Of a stretch of 64,000 bases of DNA, positions 41,705 through 49,630 are shown one piece after another. This DNA is from Corallococcus sp. EGB. Its GTDB lineage: Bacteria > Myxococcota > Myxococcia > Myxococcales > Myxococcaceae. Both the position numbers and the translations under genes were made by a program. The number at the start of each line of letters is the position of its first letter. The first letter of the stretch is position 1. The stretch spans positions 6,855,356 to 6,919,355 of the forward strand of contig NZ_CP079946.1 in assembly GCF_019968905.1 (NCBI RefSeq). The letters are read 5' to 3'. Below the pieces are notes generated by a model. That model had not been told where the DNA came from and did no database searches. It worked only from the letters and a program-made list of their open reading frames with translations.

Positions 41705-43356
41705 GGTGCGCCTCCTTCAAAAGGGGTGAGGGTCTTCGCGCCGCGCGGGCCCAGGCGGGTGCCCTCGCGGCGCAGCCAGGACGGCCACGACAGGCCCAGG
41801 TGGTCCTGCAGGGTGCACTCCGCGGAGGCGAGCGTGCCGTGGACCGAGCCGGGGTCGTGCGACCAGCAATCGCTGACGATGAAGACGTCCTCGTCCGGCA
41901 GCGGCCGCCGGATGGCGGGGATGATGTCGCGCGACACGGCATCCTCGCGCCACACGTGCCAGCCCGCGCCGTGCGGCGGCTCGGACCAGTCCTGGCAGCG
42001 CGCGGCGATGGGGCGCGGCGCGTCCTCGATGCCGTGGAGCTCCAGCAACATGGCGTGGGCGCGCTCCACCATGTGCCGGCTGGCGGGCGCGTCCACCGGA
42101 GGCAGGCCCGAGTCTCCGGGCGCGTCCGGGAAGGGCTCGCCGGAGCGCAGGCTGCTCCAGTACTCCGCGTCCGTCCCGCTGGCGTACGCGGCCAGCAACA
42201 CCCCGGGCCCGGAGGCCGCGCCAGTCGTGCCGTGCCAGTACCAGAGCTGGCGCAGCGGCAGGTCCGTGGTGCTGCGCCCCTTCGAGACGCCCGCCCGCTC
42301 CCACCACGGAAAGGGATAGGCGAGGAACAGCTTCACCGCCGGCACGCCGCGCACGCTCTCCAGGTGGCGCCGCAACGTGGGGTCCTGGAGCAGGAAGCAG
42401 TCCGGAGCGAGCCGCAGCAGCGCTTGCTGAGGCAGGGCCAGCATCACCGTCCGGGCTCGCACGACGCGCTCACCGTCGGGGCACCCGAAGCGCAAATCGT
42501 AGGCCCGGCTTCCAGCGAGCCCTCGCGCCCGGTCGATGCGCCTCAGGACATGGAACCACCGCGTGCCGCCCCCGGCCTGGCGGTAGCGCTCGTGGAGCGC
42601 GCGTGGCAGCGCGTCGAAGCCTCCGGCGAGGCGGCGGTAGCGGCCCGACGGCGGCGCATGGAAGAGGACGTCCAGCCAGTCCGCCGCGTTGCCATTCGCC
42701 GCCAGACCGTCGTAGCCGCCGGTGTCCTGGAGGAGCCGGATGGCCTCCTGGCTCAGCACCGCGGTCAGCACCGTCCACCACGACACCGCATGGAGCCGCG
42801 CGCCGTCGAGCCGCGCTGCGTCCTTGCTCCGCGCATACGCTCCTTCGAGCGCCTCGGCGTCACCCCACCGTCCCGCGTCGAAGGCGGCGTGATAGCGCGC
42901 GCGCAGCGCCGTGAAGCCAGGCACCGCGGCCTCCACCACCCGCGCCTCCAGCTCCGCGGGCCCCAGGCCCTGCTCGGAGAAGCGCAACCTGTATGGCAGC
43001 CCCCCGTCGTCCCGCTGTCGCAGGCGGCTGCCGCGCACGTAGCGGAAGTTCTCCGGCTGTCCGAAGTGGAAGTCCTCCACCTGCGCGCCCAGGCCCAGGT
43101 GCTGGACGAGGTCGGCCACCAGGTGGAGCTGTTCATGGAAGCGCATGCCACCCAGCTCCGCGCGGACACCCGGTACGCCGGGAAGCGCCACGGACCACAG
43201 CCGCCCGCCCACGCGTCCCGTCGCCTCGTAGAGGGCGACCTTCGGTCCGGTCCTTCCACCGTCCGGGTGCGTGAGGCGGTGCCCCAGGTAGCACCCGCCC
43301 ACGCCGCCGCCCACGATGGCCACGTCGCAAGTCTCATGGGGGCCGGTGGTGTCCAG
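41695..43356 (-). CDS. FAD-dependent amine-oxidase-type flavoprotein, probable CTG start
   Basis: A ~553-residue flavoenzyme. The GxGxxG dinucleotide fold CDVAIVGGGVGGCYLGHRL and the second motif ATGRVGGRLWSVALPGVPGVRAELGGMRFHEQL match the flavin amine oxidase/protoporphyrinogen oxidase family. No ATG or GTG lies just before this domain, but a perfect GGGGGAGG site lies 7 nt before CTG at 43356 (MDTTGPHETCDVAIVGGG if read as Met). GTG at 43320 is an alternative; it would begin inside the FAD motif. The CTG is 2 nt from the GT9 stop. Substrate unknown; oxidation of an amine or C-C bond of the amino sugar is a hypothesis. Confidence 0.78.
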   Translation of the reverse strand: MDTTGPHETCDVAIVGGGVGGCYLGHRLTHPDGGRTGPKVALYEATGRVGGRLWSVALPGVPGVRAELGGMRFHEQLHLVADLVQHLGLGAQVEDFHFGQPENFRYVRGSRLRQRDDGGLPYRLRFSEQGLGPAELEARVVEAAVPGFTALRARYHAAFDAGRWGDAEALEGAYARSKDAARLDGARLHAVSWWTVLTAVLSQEAIRLLQDTGGYDGLAANGNAADWLDVLFHAPPSGRYRRLAGGFDALPRALHERYRQAGGGTRWFHVLRRIDRARGLAGSRAYDLRFGCPDGERVVRARTVMLALPQQALLRLAPDCFLLQDPTLRRHLESVRGVPAVKLFLAYPFPWWERAGVSKGRSTTDLPLRQLWYWHGTTGAASGPGVLLAAYASGTDAEYWSSLRSGEPFPDAPGDSGLPPVDAPASRHMVERAHAMLLELHGIEDAPRPIAARCQDWSEPPHGAGWHVWREDAVSRDIIPAIRRPLPDEDVFIVSDCWSHDPGSVHGTLASAECTLQDHLGLSWPSWLRREGTRLGPRGAKTLTPFEGGAPWR

Positions 43357-43358
43357 GC

Positions 43359-44423
43359 TCAGACCTCCCCCACCGCGCGCAGGATGCGCTCCGGGGAAAT
43401 CAAATCCATACAGTCGCGCTGGACGCACCCGGCGTCGAAGTCCTGCTTGTAACACATCAGGCAGGGCACCTCGGGTTCCAGCACCGTGCCGCGCCCGTAC
43501 ATGAAGAACTCATGTCTGTTGAAGGTGTTGTTCAACAGGACGATGCGCTTGCGCAGCCCCACCGCCGCGTGGAAGGCGAACGTCACCGACGTCACCACCA
43601 CGTCCGCCAGGCTCAACAGCCCGATGAAGCCGGCGAACGGCTGGACGCCGAAGTAATGCACGTCCGCCGCGCGGCGGATGTCCTCGTTGCGCGCATGCTC
43701 CTCCGGCCCGCCCACGAGCACGACCTCGCGGCCGGAGTCCTTCAGCGCGCGGGCGACCGCGGTCCAGCCCGCCTGGGAGTAGAGCCGGGGCTTCCACTGG
43801 CTGCCGGCGCCCGTGTTGAGCATCACCACCGGCTTGCCGGGGGCCAGCGGCACCTGGGGCACCTCGAAGTCCGGCAGGAGGTACTCCTCGCCCTGGAAGT
43901 CATAGCCGCAGACCTCGAAGAGCTCTTCGACATAGTGCTTGCGATTGGCCTTCATCAGGTCGTCGAAGACGCCGGTGCGCCACTTGCGCTCGCTCTCGCC
44001 GTCGAACGGGAGGATGACGCCGTCCCGCTGGGTGAAGCCCTTCTTGACCTTCGCGTCCACGCGGTTGGCCAGCGCGCAGGCCTCCACGTCCTTGTCCAGC
44101 GACAGCAGGAGGTCGAACTTCGTGTCCAGCACGGTCAGCGTGCCGGCCAGGTCGAAGCGCAGGACCTTGAAGACCTCGCGCCGGGGGATCAGCTCCGGGT
44201 AGTTCGTGAGCCAGAAGATCCTCGCGCCCGGGTGCCGCCGCTGGATGGCCCGCAGGAGCGGCGTGTTGCGCATCACCTCGCCCGCCGCCTGCAGCTTGAT
44301 GATGAGCACGTTGCCGGTGGCGGGCCGGTAGTCCGTGCAGCCGCCACAGTGGACGCCGCGAGCCTTGTGGGGCCCACAGGGCTTGTAGCCATTGAAGTGA
44401 AGACAGTCGGTCCGGATGTCCAT
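43359..44423 (-). CDS. Glycosyltransferase family 9 (heptosyltransferase-like), Cys-rich ends
   Basis: A 354-residue GT-B enzyme. VLIIKLQAAGEVMRNTPLLRAIQRRHPGARIFWLTN is the GT9 start (I-I-K-L-x2-x-G-D/E); PVVMLNTGAGSQWKPRLY and VVLVGGPEEHARNE are its nucleotide-sugar half. It bears a Cys-rich head (CLHFNGYKPCGPHKARGVHCGGC) and a Cys-rich tail (CLMCYKQDFDAGC-x3-DC), together seven or more cysteines, as seen in one branch of GT9 and suggestive of a metal or Fe-S site. Expected donor: ADP- or NDP-heptose made by the cluster. ATG 44423 has GGAGG. Confidence 0.84.
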   Translation of the reverse strand: MDIRTDCLHFNGYKPCGPHKARGVHCGGCTDYRPATGNVLIIKLQAAGEVMRNTPLLRAIQRRHPGARIFWLTNYPELIPRREVFKVLRFDLAGTLTVLDTKFDLLLSLDKDVEACALANRVDAKVKKGFTQRDGVILPFDGESERKWRTGVFDDLMKANRKHYVEELFEVCGYDFQGEEYLLPDFEVPQVPLAPGKPVVMLNTGAGSQWKPRLYSQAGWTAVARALKDSGREVVLVGGPEEHARNEDIRRAADVHYFGVQPFAGFIGLLSLADVVVTSVTFAFHAAVGLRKRIVLLNNTFNRHEFFMYGRGTVLEPEVPCLMCYKQDFDAGCVQRDCMDLISPERILRAVGEV

Positions 44424-44442
44424 GGGTGTCCTCCTCGCGGGC

Positions 44443-45768
44443 CTACGCTGCCGGGCCCCGCAGCGTCCGGACCTCCGGGTCCAGGTCCTCGAGCGTGCCG
44501 CGCAGGATGTCCACCAGATGCTCCAGCTCCTCGTCCGTGACGTTGTAGGGAGGCATCACGAGGATGGAGTCGCCGGTGCCGTCGGGCAGGTAGCCAATGG
44601 AGAAGTAGAAGTTCCCGCCCCGGGCCATGGCCCGTTGCAACACCCGCTCCGCCACCTTCGCCGAGCGCGGGAATGGCCGCCGCGTGGCCTTGTCCGCGAC
44701 CAGCTCGAAGCCGCAGAACAGCCCCAGCCCGCGCACGTCGTCCACCCAGTCGAACGCGGTCAGCTCGCTGAGCCGCTCGCGCAGCACCTGCCCCTGGCGC
44801 CGCACGTGGGAGAGCAGGTCATGCCGCTCCACGTGCTCCAGCACCCGCAGGCCGATGGCCGCGGCGAGCGCGTGGTTCGTGAACGTGAAGCCGTGCGCGA
44901 AGTTGCCGCCGTCCCGGTGGATGCCTTCGACGATGGCGCGGCTCGCGTAGACGGCGGACAGCGGCATGAGCCCCGCCGCCATGCCCTTGCCCTGGATGAG
45001 GATGTCAGGCTTGACGCCGAAGAGGGAGGACGCGAACCACTCCCCGCAGCGGCCAAAGCCACACATCACCTCGTCGCAGATGAGCAGCACGTCATGGCGG
45101 TCGCATATCGCGCGCACCTCCTGGAGGTAGCCGGGCGGCGGGACGCCGATGCCCATGGACGCGCCAATCACCGGCTCGACGATGAAGGCCAGACACTCCT
45201 CCGGCCCCTCCTCCAATATCTTGCGCTCCAGCGCCATCGCGCAGGCTTCCGCGGACCCGGGCCCGCGGTAGGCATCCGGCGCGGGGATGAAGCACTGCTC
45301 CGGCAGCAGCCCCTGGAAGAGCAGGCGGTCTCGTGGCTTGCCTGTCACCGCCAGCGCCAGCCCCGTGGCGCCGTGGTAGCCGGGCTGGGTGGCAATCACC
45401 TTGCGCTTGCGCCGCGTGCCCGTCTTCCCGGCCTGGTACTGGTACGCCAGCTTGAGGGCCGTCTCCACCGCGTCCGAGCCGCTCCCCATCAAGAGGACGT
45501 GAGAGAGGTTGTCCGGCGCCAGCGCCACCAGCCGCTCGCCGTAGGCCTCCAGCTCGGGCGTGGTGAACTGGGTGCCGTGGAGGTAGCTGACGTGCCGCAT
45601 CGACTCGGCCGCGGCCCGGGCCAGCCGCTCCAGGCCGTGGCCCAGGATGGCCACGCCCGCGCCGCCCACGGCGTCGAGGTAGACGCGGCCCTCGTCGTCA
45701 TACAGGTAGGCGCCCTGCCCGCGGACGATGCGCGGATAGCGATGTTCGAACCTGCGGTGGAACAGCAT
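44443..45768 (-). CDS. Class III PLP aminotransferase
   Basis: A 441-residue enzyme of the acetylornithine/4-aminobutyrate/DAPA aminotransferase group. Motifs: YLDAVGGAGVAILGHGLERL, LLMGSGSDAVETALKLA (PLP phosphate loop), CDEVMCGFGRCGEWFAS (Asp for pyridine N) and ILIQGKGMAAGLMPL (Schiff-base Lys in QGKG), then FTFTNHALAAAIGLRVLE. It would put an amino group on a ketone, plausibly one made by the cluster's flavoproteins. ATG 45768 has AGGAG and lies 8 nt after the P-loop gene stop. Confidence 0.88.
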   Translation of the reverse strand: MLFHRRFEHRYPRIVRGQGAYLYDDEGRVYLDAVGGAGVAILGHGLERLARAAAESMRHVSYLHGTQFTTPELEAYGERLVALAPDNLSHVLLMGSGSDAVETALKLAYQYQAGKTGTRRKRKVIATQPGYHGATGLALAVTGKPRDRLLFQGLLPEQCFIPAPDAYRGPGSAEACAMALERKILEEGPEECLAFIVEPVIGASMGIGVPPPGYLQEVRAICDRHDVLLICDEVMCGFGRCGEWFASSLFGVKPDILIQGKGMAAGLMPLSAVYASRAIVEGIHRDGGNFAHGFTFTNHALAAAIGLRVLEHVERHDLLSHVRRQGQVLRERLSELTAFDWVDDVRGLGLFCGFELVADKATRRPFPRSAKVAERVLQRAMARGGNFYFSIGYLPDGTGDSILVMPPYNVTDEELEHLVDILRGTLEDLDPEVRTLRGPAA

Positions 45769-45776
45769 GGTGGCTC

Positions 45777-46352
45777 CTAGGGCGCGAGGACGTAGTCGAG
45801 GGCCCGCTGCGCGCAGTCCTCGGGGGAGTGACGGAACCAGGTGTCGACCACCCGGTGGGGCAAGGGCGGCGGCACGAAGCGCGCCTTGACGTCGAAGTAC
45901 TCGTCCGGCGTCGTGCACCCGCCGCAGTAGCCCGCGCCGGCACGGCGGCCCAGCAGCTCGCGGACCGCGGCGGGTGAGTCATCCGCGGGCCGCAGCCACA
46001 GCACCTTGAAGCGGACCTCGGGGTGAGGCGCGAGCACCGCGCGCAGGAAGTCCCAGCTGGAGGGCCTCGAGTACGTGGACACCACGACGAGCGAGCGCTG
46101 GGGCCGGGCGACCTCCAGGTGGATGCGCACCGCCTGGTGGAGCAGCTCGTAGGCCATGGCCATCCGGTTGAGGTTGCGCTGGCGGCCCGCGTCGGTCGTC
46201 CACCATGCCGCCTCCGGCAGGCCAATGCCCGCTCGCGCCAGCACGTCGACGTCGACGACGTGCGCGCCCAGCTCCCGCCCGACCAGCGCCGCCGTCTCGC
46301 TCTTGCCGGAGAGCGGCCAGCCGCAGAGGACGGTGACGTGCGTCGCGCTCAC
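45777..46352 (-). CDS. P-loop kinase (AAA_33-type)
   Basis: A 191-residue nucleotide-dependent kinase. The Walker A (CGWPLSGKSETAALV) and the second Asp-rich strand (VVDVDVLARAGIG) are clear, and LVVVSTYSRPSSWDFLRAVL is followed by a Cys-rich GYCGGCTTPDEYFDVKARF. Proteins like this phosphorylate small sugars, pantothenate-like compounds or antibiotics. It starts at GTG 46352 in a GTGA overlap with the IMPase gene, so translation is coupled. Substrate unknown. Confidence 0.78.
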   Translation of the reverse strand: MSATHVTVLCGWPLSGKSETAALVGRELGAHVVDVDVLARAGIGLPEAAWWTTDAGRQRNLNRMAMAYELLHQAVRIHLEVARPQRSLVVVSTYSRPSSWDFLRAVLAPHPEVRFKVLWLRPADDSPAAVRELLGRRAGAGYCGGCTTPDEYFDVKARFVPPPLPHRVVDTWFRHSPEDCAQRALDYVLAP

Positions 46353-47200
46353 GTGCCCCTCCGGGACAGCCCCGCGCCGCGCAGGTGGCCGAGCAGCTCC
46401 GCGTGGAGGTGCCCGTTGGAGAAGAGCAGCTCCGTGCAGTGCGTGAGCGCGTGCGGGGACCCGTCGAAGCACGTCACCTGGCCCCCGGCCTCTTCCACCA
46501 GGCCGACGGCCGGCAGGTGGTCCCACGGCTTGTTGCCGATGGCGATGATGGCGTCCAAGCTCACCGGGAGGTGCGCGCCGCGCACCAGCCGCGTCCCCGC
46601 CCAGCAGAAGGCGCCGAAGTTCCGGATCCGCGTGACGGCCGCCACCAGCGGCGGGTGGTAGAGCGCGCCCACGGTGGGCGTCGTCCCGTCGAAGCCGATG
46701 GAGGCCTTCGCGAGCTCGCGCACCGGGGACACGCGCAGGCGCATCGCGGTCTCGCCGCGCAGCACGGCATGCGCTCCGGCGCCGCGCCGGCTCACGTGAA
46801 GCCCCGCGCCGCCGAGCCGCGCCTCCGTGGGCAGGAAGATGACGGCCTCCTCCACGCGGCCGCCCACCACGGTGGCGAACTGGAGCCCGAAGAGCGGCGC
46901 GCCGAGCAGCAGGCTGTTCGTCCCGTCCACCAGGTCCACCGCGATGCAGTCGCCCCGGGGTGGCCACGAGGACTGCCCCTCTTCATTCAGGGGAAGGCCC
47001 GGGTAGCGGCGCGAGAGGAAGTGGGACGTGCGCTCGCGCAGCTCGTCGATGACGCCGTACACCAGGTCGCCGTCCGCCTTCGGCCCCGGAGCACCGAGCG
47101 AGCCCTCCAGCAGCCGCGACCAGAGCGGCTCCAACTCCCCGGCGAGGAAGCGCCACAGCGCGCGCGTCGCGATGTCCACGCCCCCGGAGTCACTTGCCAT
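46349..47200 (-). CDS. Inositol monophosphatase-family phosphatase
   Basis: A 283-residue Mg2+ phosphatase. Metal motifs: LNEEGQSSW (E-E), DCIAVDLVDGTNSLLLG (DxxDGT) and KPWDHLPAVGLVEEAGG (WD). The family dephosphorylates myo-inositol-1-phosphate, PAP, histidinol-P or sugar bisphosphates. In this operon a sugar-phosphate substrate is most plausible. ATG 47200 lies inside the end of the gmhBA gene (11-nt overlap). Confidence 0.86.
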   Translation of the reverse strand: MASDSGGVDIATRALWRFLAGELEPLWSRLLEGSLGAPGPKADGDLVYGVIDELRERTSHFLSRRYPGLPLNEEGQSSWPPRGDCIAVDLVDGTNSLLLGAPLFGLQFATVVGGRVEEAVIFLPTEARLGGAGLHVSRRGAGAHAVLRGETAMRLRVSPVRELAKASIGFDGTTPTVGALYHPPLVAAVTRIRNFGAFCWAGTRLVRGAHLPVSLDAIIAIGNKPWDHLPAVGLVEEAGGQVTCFDGSPHALTHCTELLFSNGHLHAELLGHLRGAGLSRRGT

Positions 47201-48422
47201 GGGCCACGCTCCACCCCGCGGAGGCCACTGGCTGCGCCATCAGCCCGCTCTCCACCAACATGCACAGCAGGTGCGCGATGGTGATGTGGCTCTCCTGGAC
47301 GTACTGCGTGTTGGTGCTGGGCACGCGCACGCACGCGTCCGCCAGCGCCAGGAGCCGGCCGCCGCTCGCGCCCGTGAGCGCCACCGTCCGCAGCCCCTGG
47401 AGCCGCGCGCAGCGGAAGGCGCGGACCACGTTCTCGGACTCGCCGCTGGTGCTGATGCCGATGAGCACGTCCCCGGGGCGGCCCAGCGCCTGCACCTGCC
47501 GTTCGAAGATGTGGCCGAAGCCGAAGTCGTTGGCGTGCGCGGTGATGAGGGACGTGTCCGTGGTCAGCGCGATGGCCGCGAGCCCCGGCCGTTCGAAGTC
47601 GTGGCTCAGCGCGCTGACGAACTCCGCGGCCAGGTGCTGGCAGTCCGCGGCGCTGCCTCCGTTGCCGCAGAGCAGCAGCTTGCCTCCGGTCCGCAGGGCC
47701 TGCGACAGCACCTGCGCCGCGTCCTCGATGGCGTGCTCGCAGTCCGCCAGCAGCCGCTGCTTGACGTCGATGCTGCCCAGCAGGTGGCGCCTCACGAGCG
47801 AGCCCGCCCCACCACGTGCTTCCCCCGCTTCCAGCGTCAGCTTCCGTTCCATCTGCCCCCTCCGGTGGATGCGCCGCTGGATGAGCTCCGCGGCGTGCAG
47901 CAGGTCGTCCGCGGCCCGGGCGGGCGCGGGCAGTCGCGACAGGTCCGCGCCGGCGCCATGGCCCGTGCGGACCAGGAGGGCCGTGGCCCCCAAGGCCTGC
48001 CCCCAGGCGACGTCCGTCAGCTTGTCCCCCACGGCGAAGCTGCGCGACAGGTCGATGCCCAGCTCCCGCGCTGCCTGGAGCCCCAGCCCCGGTTGGGGCT
48101 TGCGGCACGCACAGCCGGCGTCGGGCAGGTGCGGACAGACGTAGACGCCGTCCAGGTGCAGTCCCTCCCGCGCGAGCAGCTCGTGAAGCCGCGCGTGGAC
48201 CGCGTCGACGCGGCTCGCATCGAAGTAGCCCCGGGCGACGCCGGACTGGTTGGTGACCATGACCAGGCCCAGCCCCAGCGCCCGGAACCGGTGCAGGGCC
48301 TGGGCGGCGTTGGGCAGCAGGCGGACGTCGTCCACGTCGCGCAGGTAGCCGCGCTCCTCGATGAGCGTGCCGTCCCGGTCCAGGAGGACGAAGGGCCGTG
48401 CGGCGGGAGCACTCAGCACCAT
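47190..48422 (-). CDS. GmhB-GmhA fusion: heptose-bisphosphate phosphatase plus sedoheptulose-7-phosphate isomerase
   Basis: One continuous 410-codon frame. Residues 1-180 are the HAD phosphatase GmhB: LLDRDGTLIEERGYLRDVDDV, VTNQSGVARGYF, zinc loop CPHLPDAGCACRKP and VGDKLTDV. Residues ~205-410 are the SIS isomerase GmhA: KLLLCGNGGSAADCQHLAAEFVSA, TTDTSLITAHANDFGFGHIFERQVQALG and ISTSGESENVV. There is no stop between them. An internal Met191 (ATG 47852) is preceded by GGAGGGGG, so a separate GmhA could also be made. The two steps (1 and 3 of ADP-heptose synthesis) flank the HldE steps. The start overlaps the DAO gene by 10 nt. Confidence 0.88.
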   Translation of the reverse strand: MVLSAPAARPFVLLDRDGTLIEERGYLRDVDDVRLLPNAAQALHRFRALGLGLVMVTNQSGVARGYFDASRVDAVHARLHELLAREGLHLDGVYVCPHLPDAGCACRKPQPGLGLQAARELGIDLSRSFAVGDKLTDVAWGQALGATALLVRTGHGAGADLSRLPAPARAADDLLHAAELIQRRIHRRGQMERKLTLEAGEARGGAGSLVRRHLLGSIDVKQRLLADCEHAIEDAAQVLSQALRTGGKLLLCGNGGSAADCQHLAAEFVSALSHDFERPGLAAIALTTDTSLITAHANDFGFGHIFERQVQALGRPGDVLIGISTSGESENVVRAFRCARLQGLRTVALTGASGGRLLALADACVRVPSTNTQYVQESHITIAHLLCMLVESGLMAQPVASAGWSVAHGK

Positions 48423-49627
48423 GTCCGCGCCTCGTCCCAGGGCAGCGGCGCCAGCGCCGGGCGCGGCCACCCCTCCGTGGAGGGCATGGGGACGCGGCAC
48501 GGCCGCAGGCCTTCGAGCGACAGCCGCGACTCCACCTGCTCCGCCACGCGCGGCGCGAAGGCCAGCTTGGTGGGCCACACCTGCGTCACCGTCCCCGCGT
48601 GCGCGACCACCGGTCCGTCCGGGCGCTGGCCGGACGCGTGGCGTCCCTCGGCCCGGTCCACGGACAGCACCGCGCCCGCGCACGCCTTCAGGTCCACGCC
48701 GGGCACCAGACGGGACAGCTCGTCGCGGGCGCGCTCGACCTGCGCGCCCGGGTCGAGCGCCACACCCGACTCCGCCAGCGCCCCGCCCACGTACCAGACG
48801 GGGGTCCCTCGCGCGTCGCGGTGGCTGGTGACGGTGACGCGCGGAGCGGCGCCGCTCCCCAGCCAGTGCGCGTAGAGCGCGGGCAACGCTCCGCGCAGCA
48901 TCACCATGCACAGGGGACGGCGCTGCATGGGCGCGGCGCCCGACGGCAACTGGTGGCCCAGGCGCTCGTTGCCCGCGCCCGCGCACAGCACCACCCGCGC
49001 ACCGTGGATCCGCAGCCTGCGACCATCGCGAGCGCGGACCTCCAGCCCGCGGACGTCGCCGGCCTCCTGGAGGAGCATCGTCCCCTCCTGCTCCACCGCC
49101 AGCAGGGCGTCCGCGTGGGCCCGGGCCAGCTCCGCGAGGACGGAGCGCACGTCCACCACGGGCTCGTCGAGTTGATAGACGCCGCCGTCCACGGTGCGCC
49201 CGAGGGCCTCGGCGAAGGGCGCGGGGAGCGCTCCGGCGTCGACCCGGCTCACGCGTCCGCGCAGGAGGCGGCTGGCGAAGAAGCCGGCCAGCCTGAAGCC
49301 GCAGACCAGGTGCTGGTGCGGCGACAGCAGCCGGGCGCCGCTCAGGTCCGGCGCGCGCGTCCCGCCAAGGCAGTCGCGCCACAGCGCGGGCATGTGCATC
49401 AGCGCGCGGCTCGCCGCCGACAGCGTCCCGGTGAGCGCGTACTTGAGGCCGCCGTGGATGATGCCCTGCGAGCTCAGGGTCTGCCCGGCCCCGAGCGCCC
49501 GGGACTCGCACAGGACGGCGGAGTAGCCCCGCCCCCGCAGGTGCGCCAGCAGCCACAGCCCCGTGATGCCACCGCCCAGGATGGCCACGTCCGCGCGGAT
49601 GTGCTCCATGGGCGCGCTCGCTCCCAT
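48413..49627 (-). CDS. DAO-family FAD-dependent oxidoreductase
   Basis: A 404-residue flavoprotein of the DAO/glycerol-3-phosphate dehydrogenase class: VAILGGGITGLWLLAHLRGRGYSAVLCESRALGAGQTLSSQGIIHGGLKYALTG (the last part, QGxIHxGxxY, is the substrate-side flavin motif) and VPTxx-like ends AEGRHASGQRPDGPVVAHAG. The family oxidises amines or alpha-hydroxy acids and alcohols. Within the heptose operon, oxidation of a hydroxyl to the ketone used by the aminotransferase is a reasonable guess. MEHIRAD at 49609 is an alternative start. It begins 3 nt after HldE. Confidence 0.83.
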   Translation of the reverse strand: MGASAPMEHIRADVAILGGGITGLWLLAHLRGRGYSAVLCESRALGAGQTLSSQGIIHGGLKYALTGTLSAASRALMHMPALWRDCLGGTRAPDLSGARLLSPHQHLVCGFRLAGFFASRLLRGRVSRVDAGALPAPFAEALGRTVDGGVYQLDEPVVDVRSVLAELARAHADALLAVEQEGTMLLQEAGDVRGLEVRARDGRRLRIHGARVVLCAGAGNERLGHQLPSGAAPMQRRPLCMVMLRGALPALYAHWLGSGAAPRVTVTSHRDARGTPVWYVGGALAESGVALDPGAQVERARDELSRLVPGVDLKACAGAVLSVDRAEGRHASGQRPDGPVVAHAGTVTQVWPTKLAFAPRVAEQVESRLSLEGLRPCRVPMPSTEGWPRPALAPLPWDEARTWC

Positions 49628-49630
49628 GGC

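Noticed and set aside
40179-41942. A 587-codon frame over the MtnK-like gene
   Set aside because: It is a same-strand shadow in another frame, rich in Arg/Ala/Gly and without motifs; the MtnK frame is clear.
46987-48108. A 373-codon minus-strand frame across gmhBA and the IMPase gene
   Set aside because: Repetitive Gly/Ala/Arg translation; the overlapping frames carry SIS and IMPase motifs.
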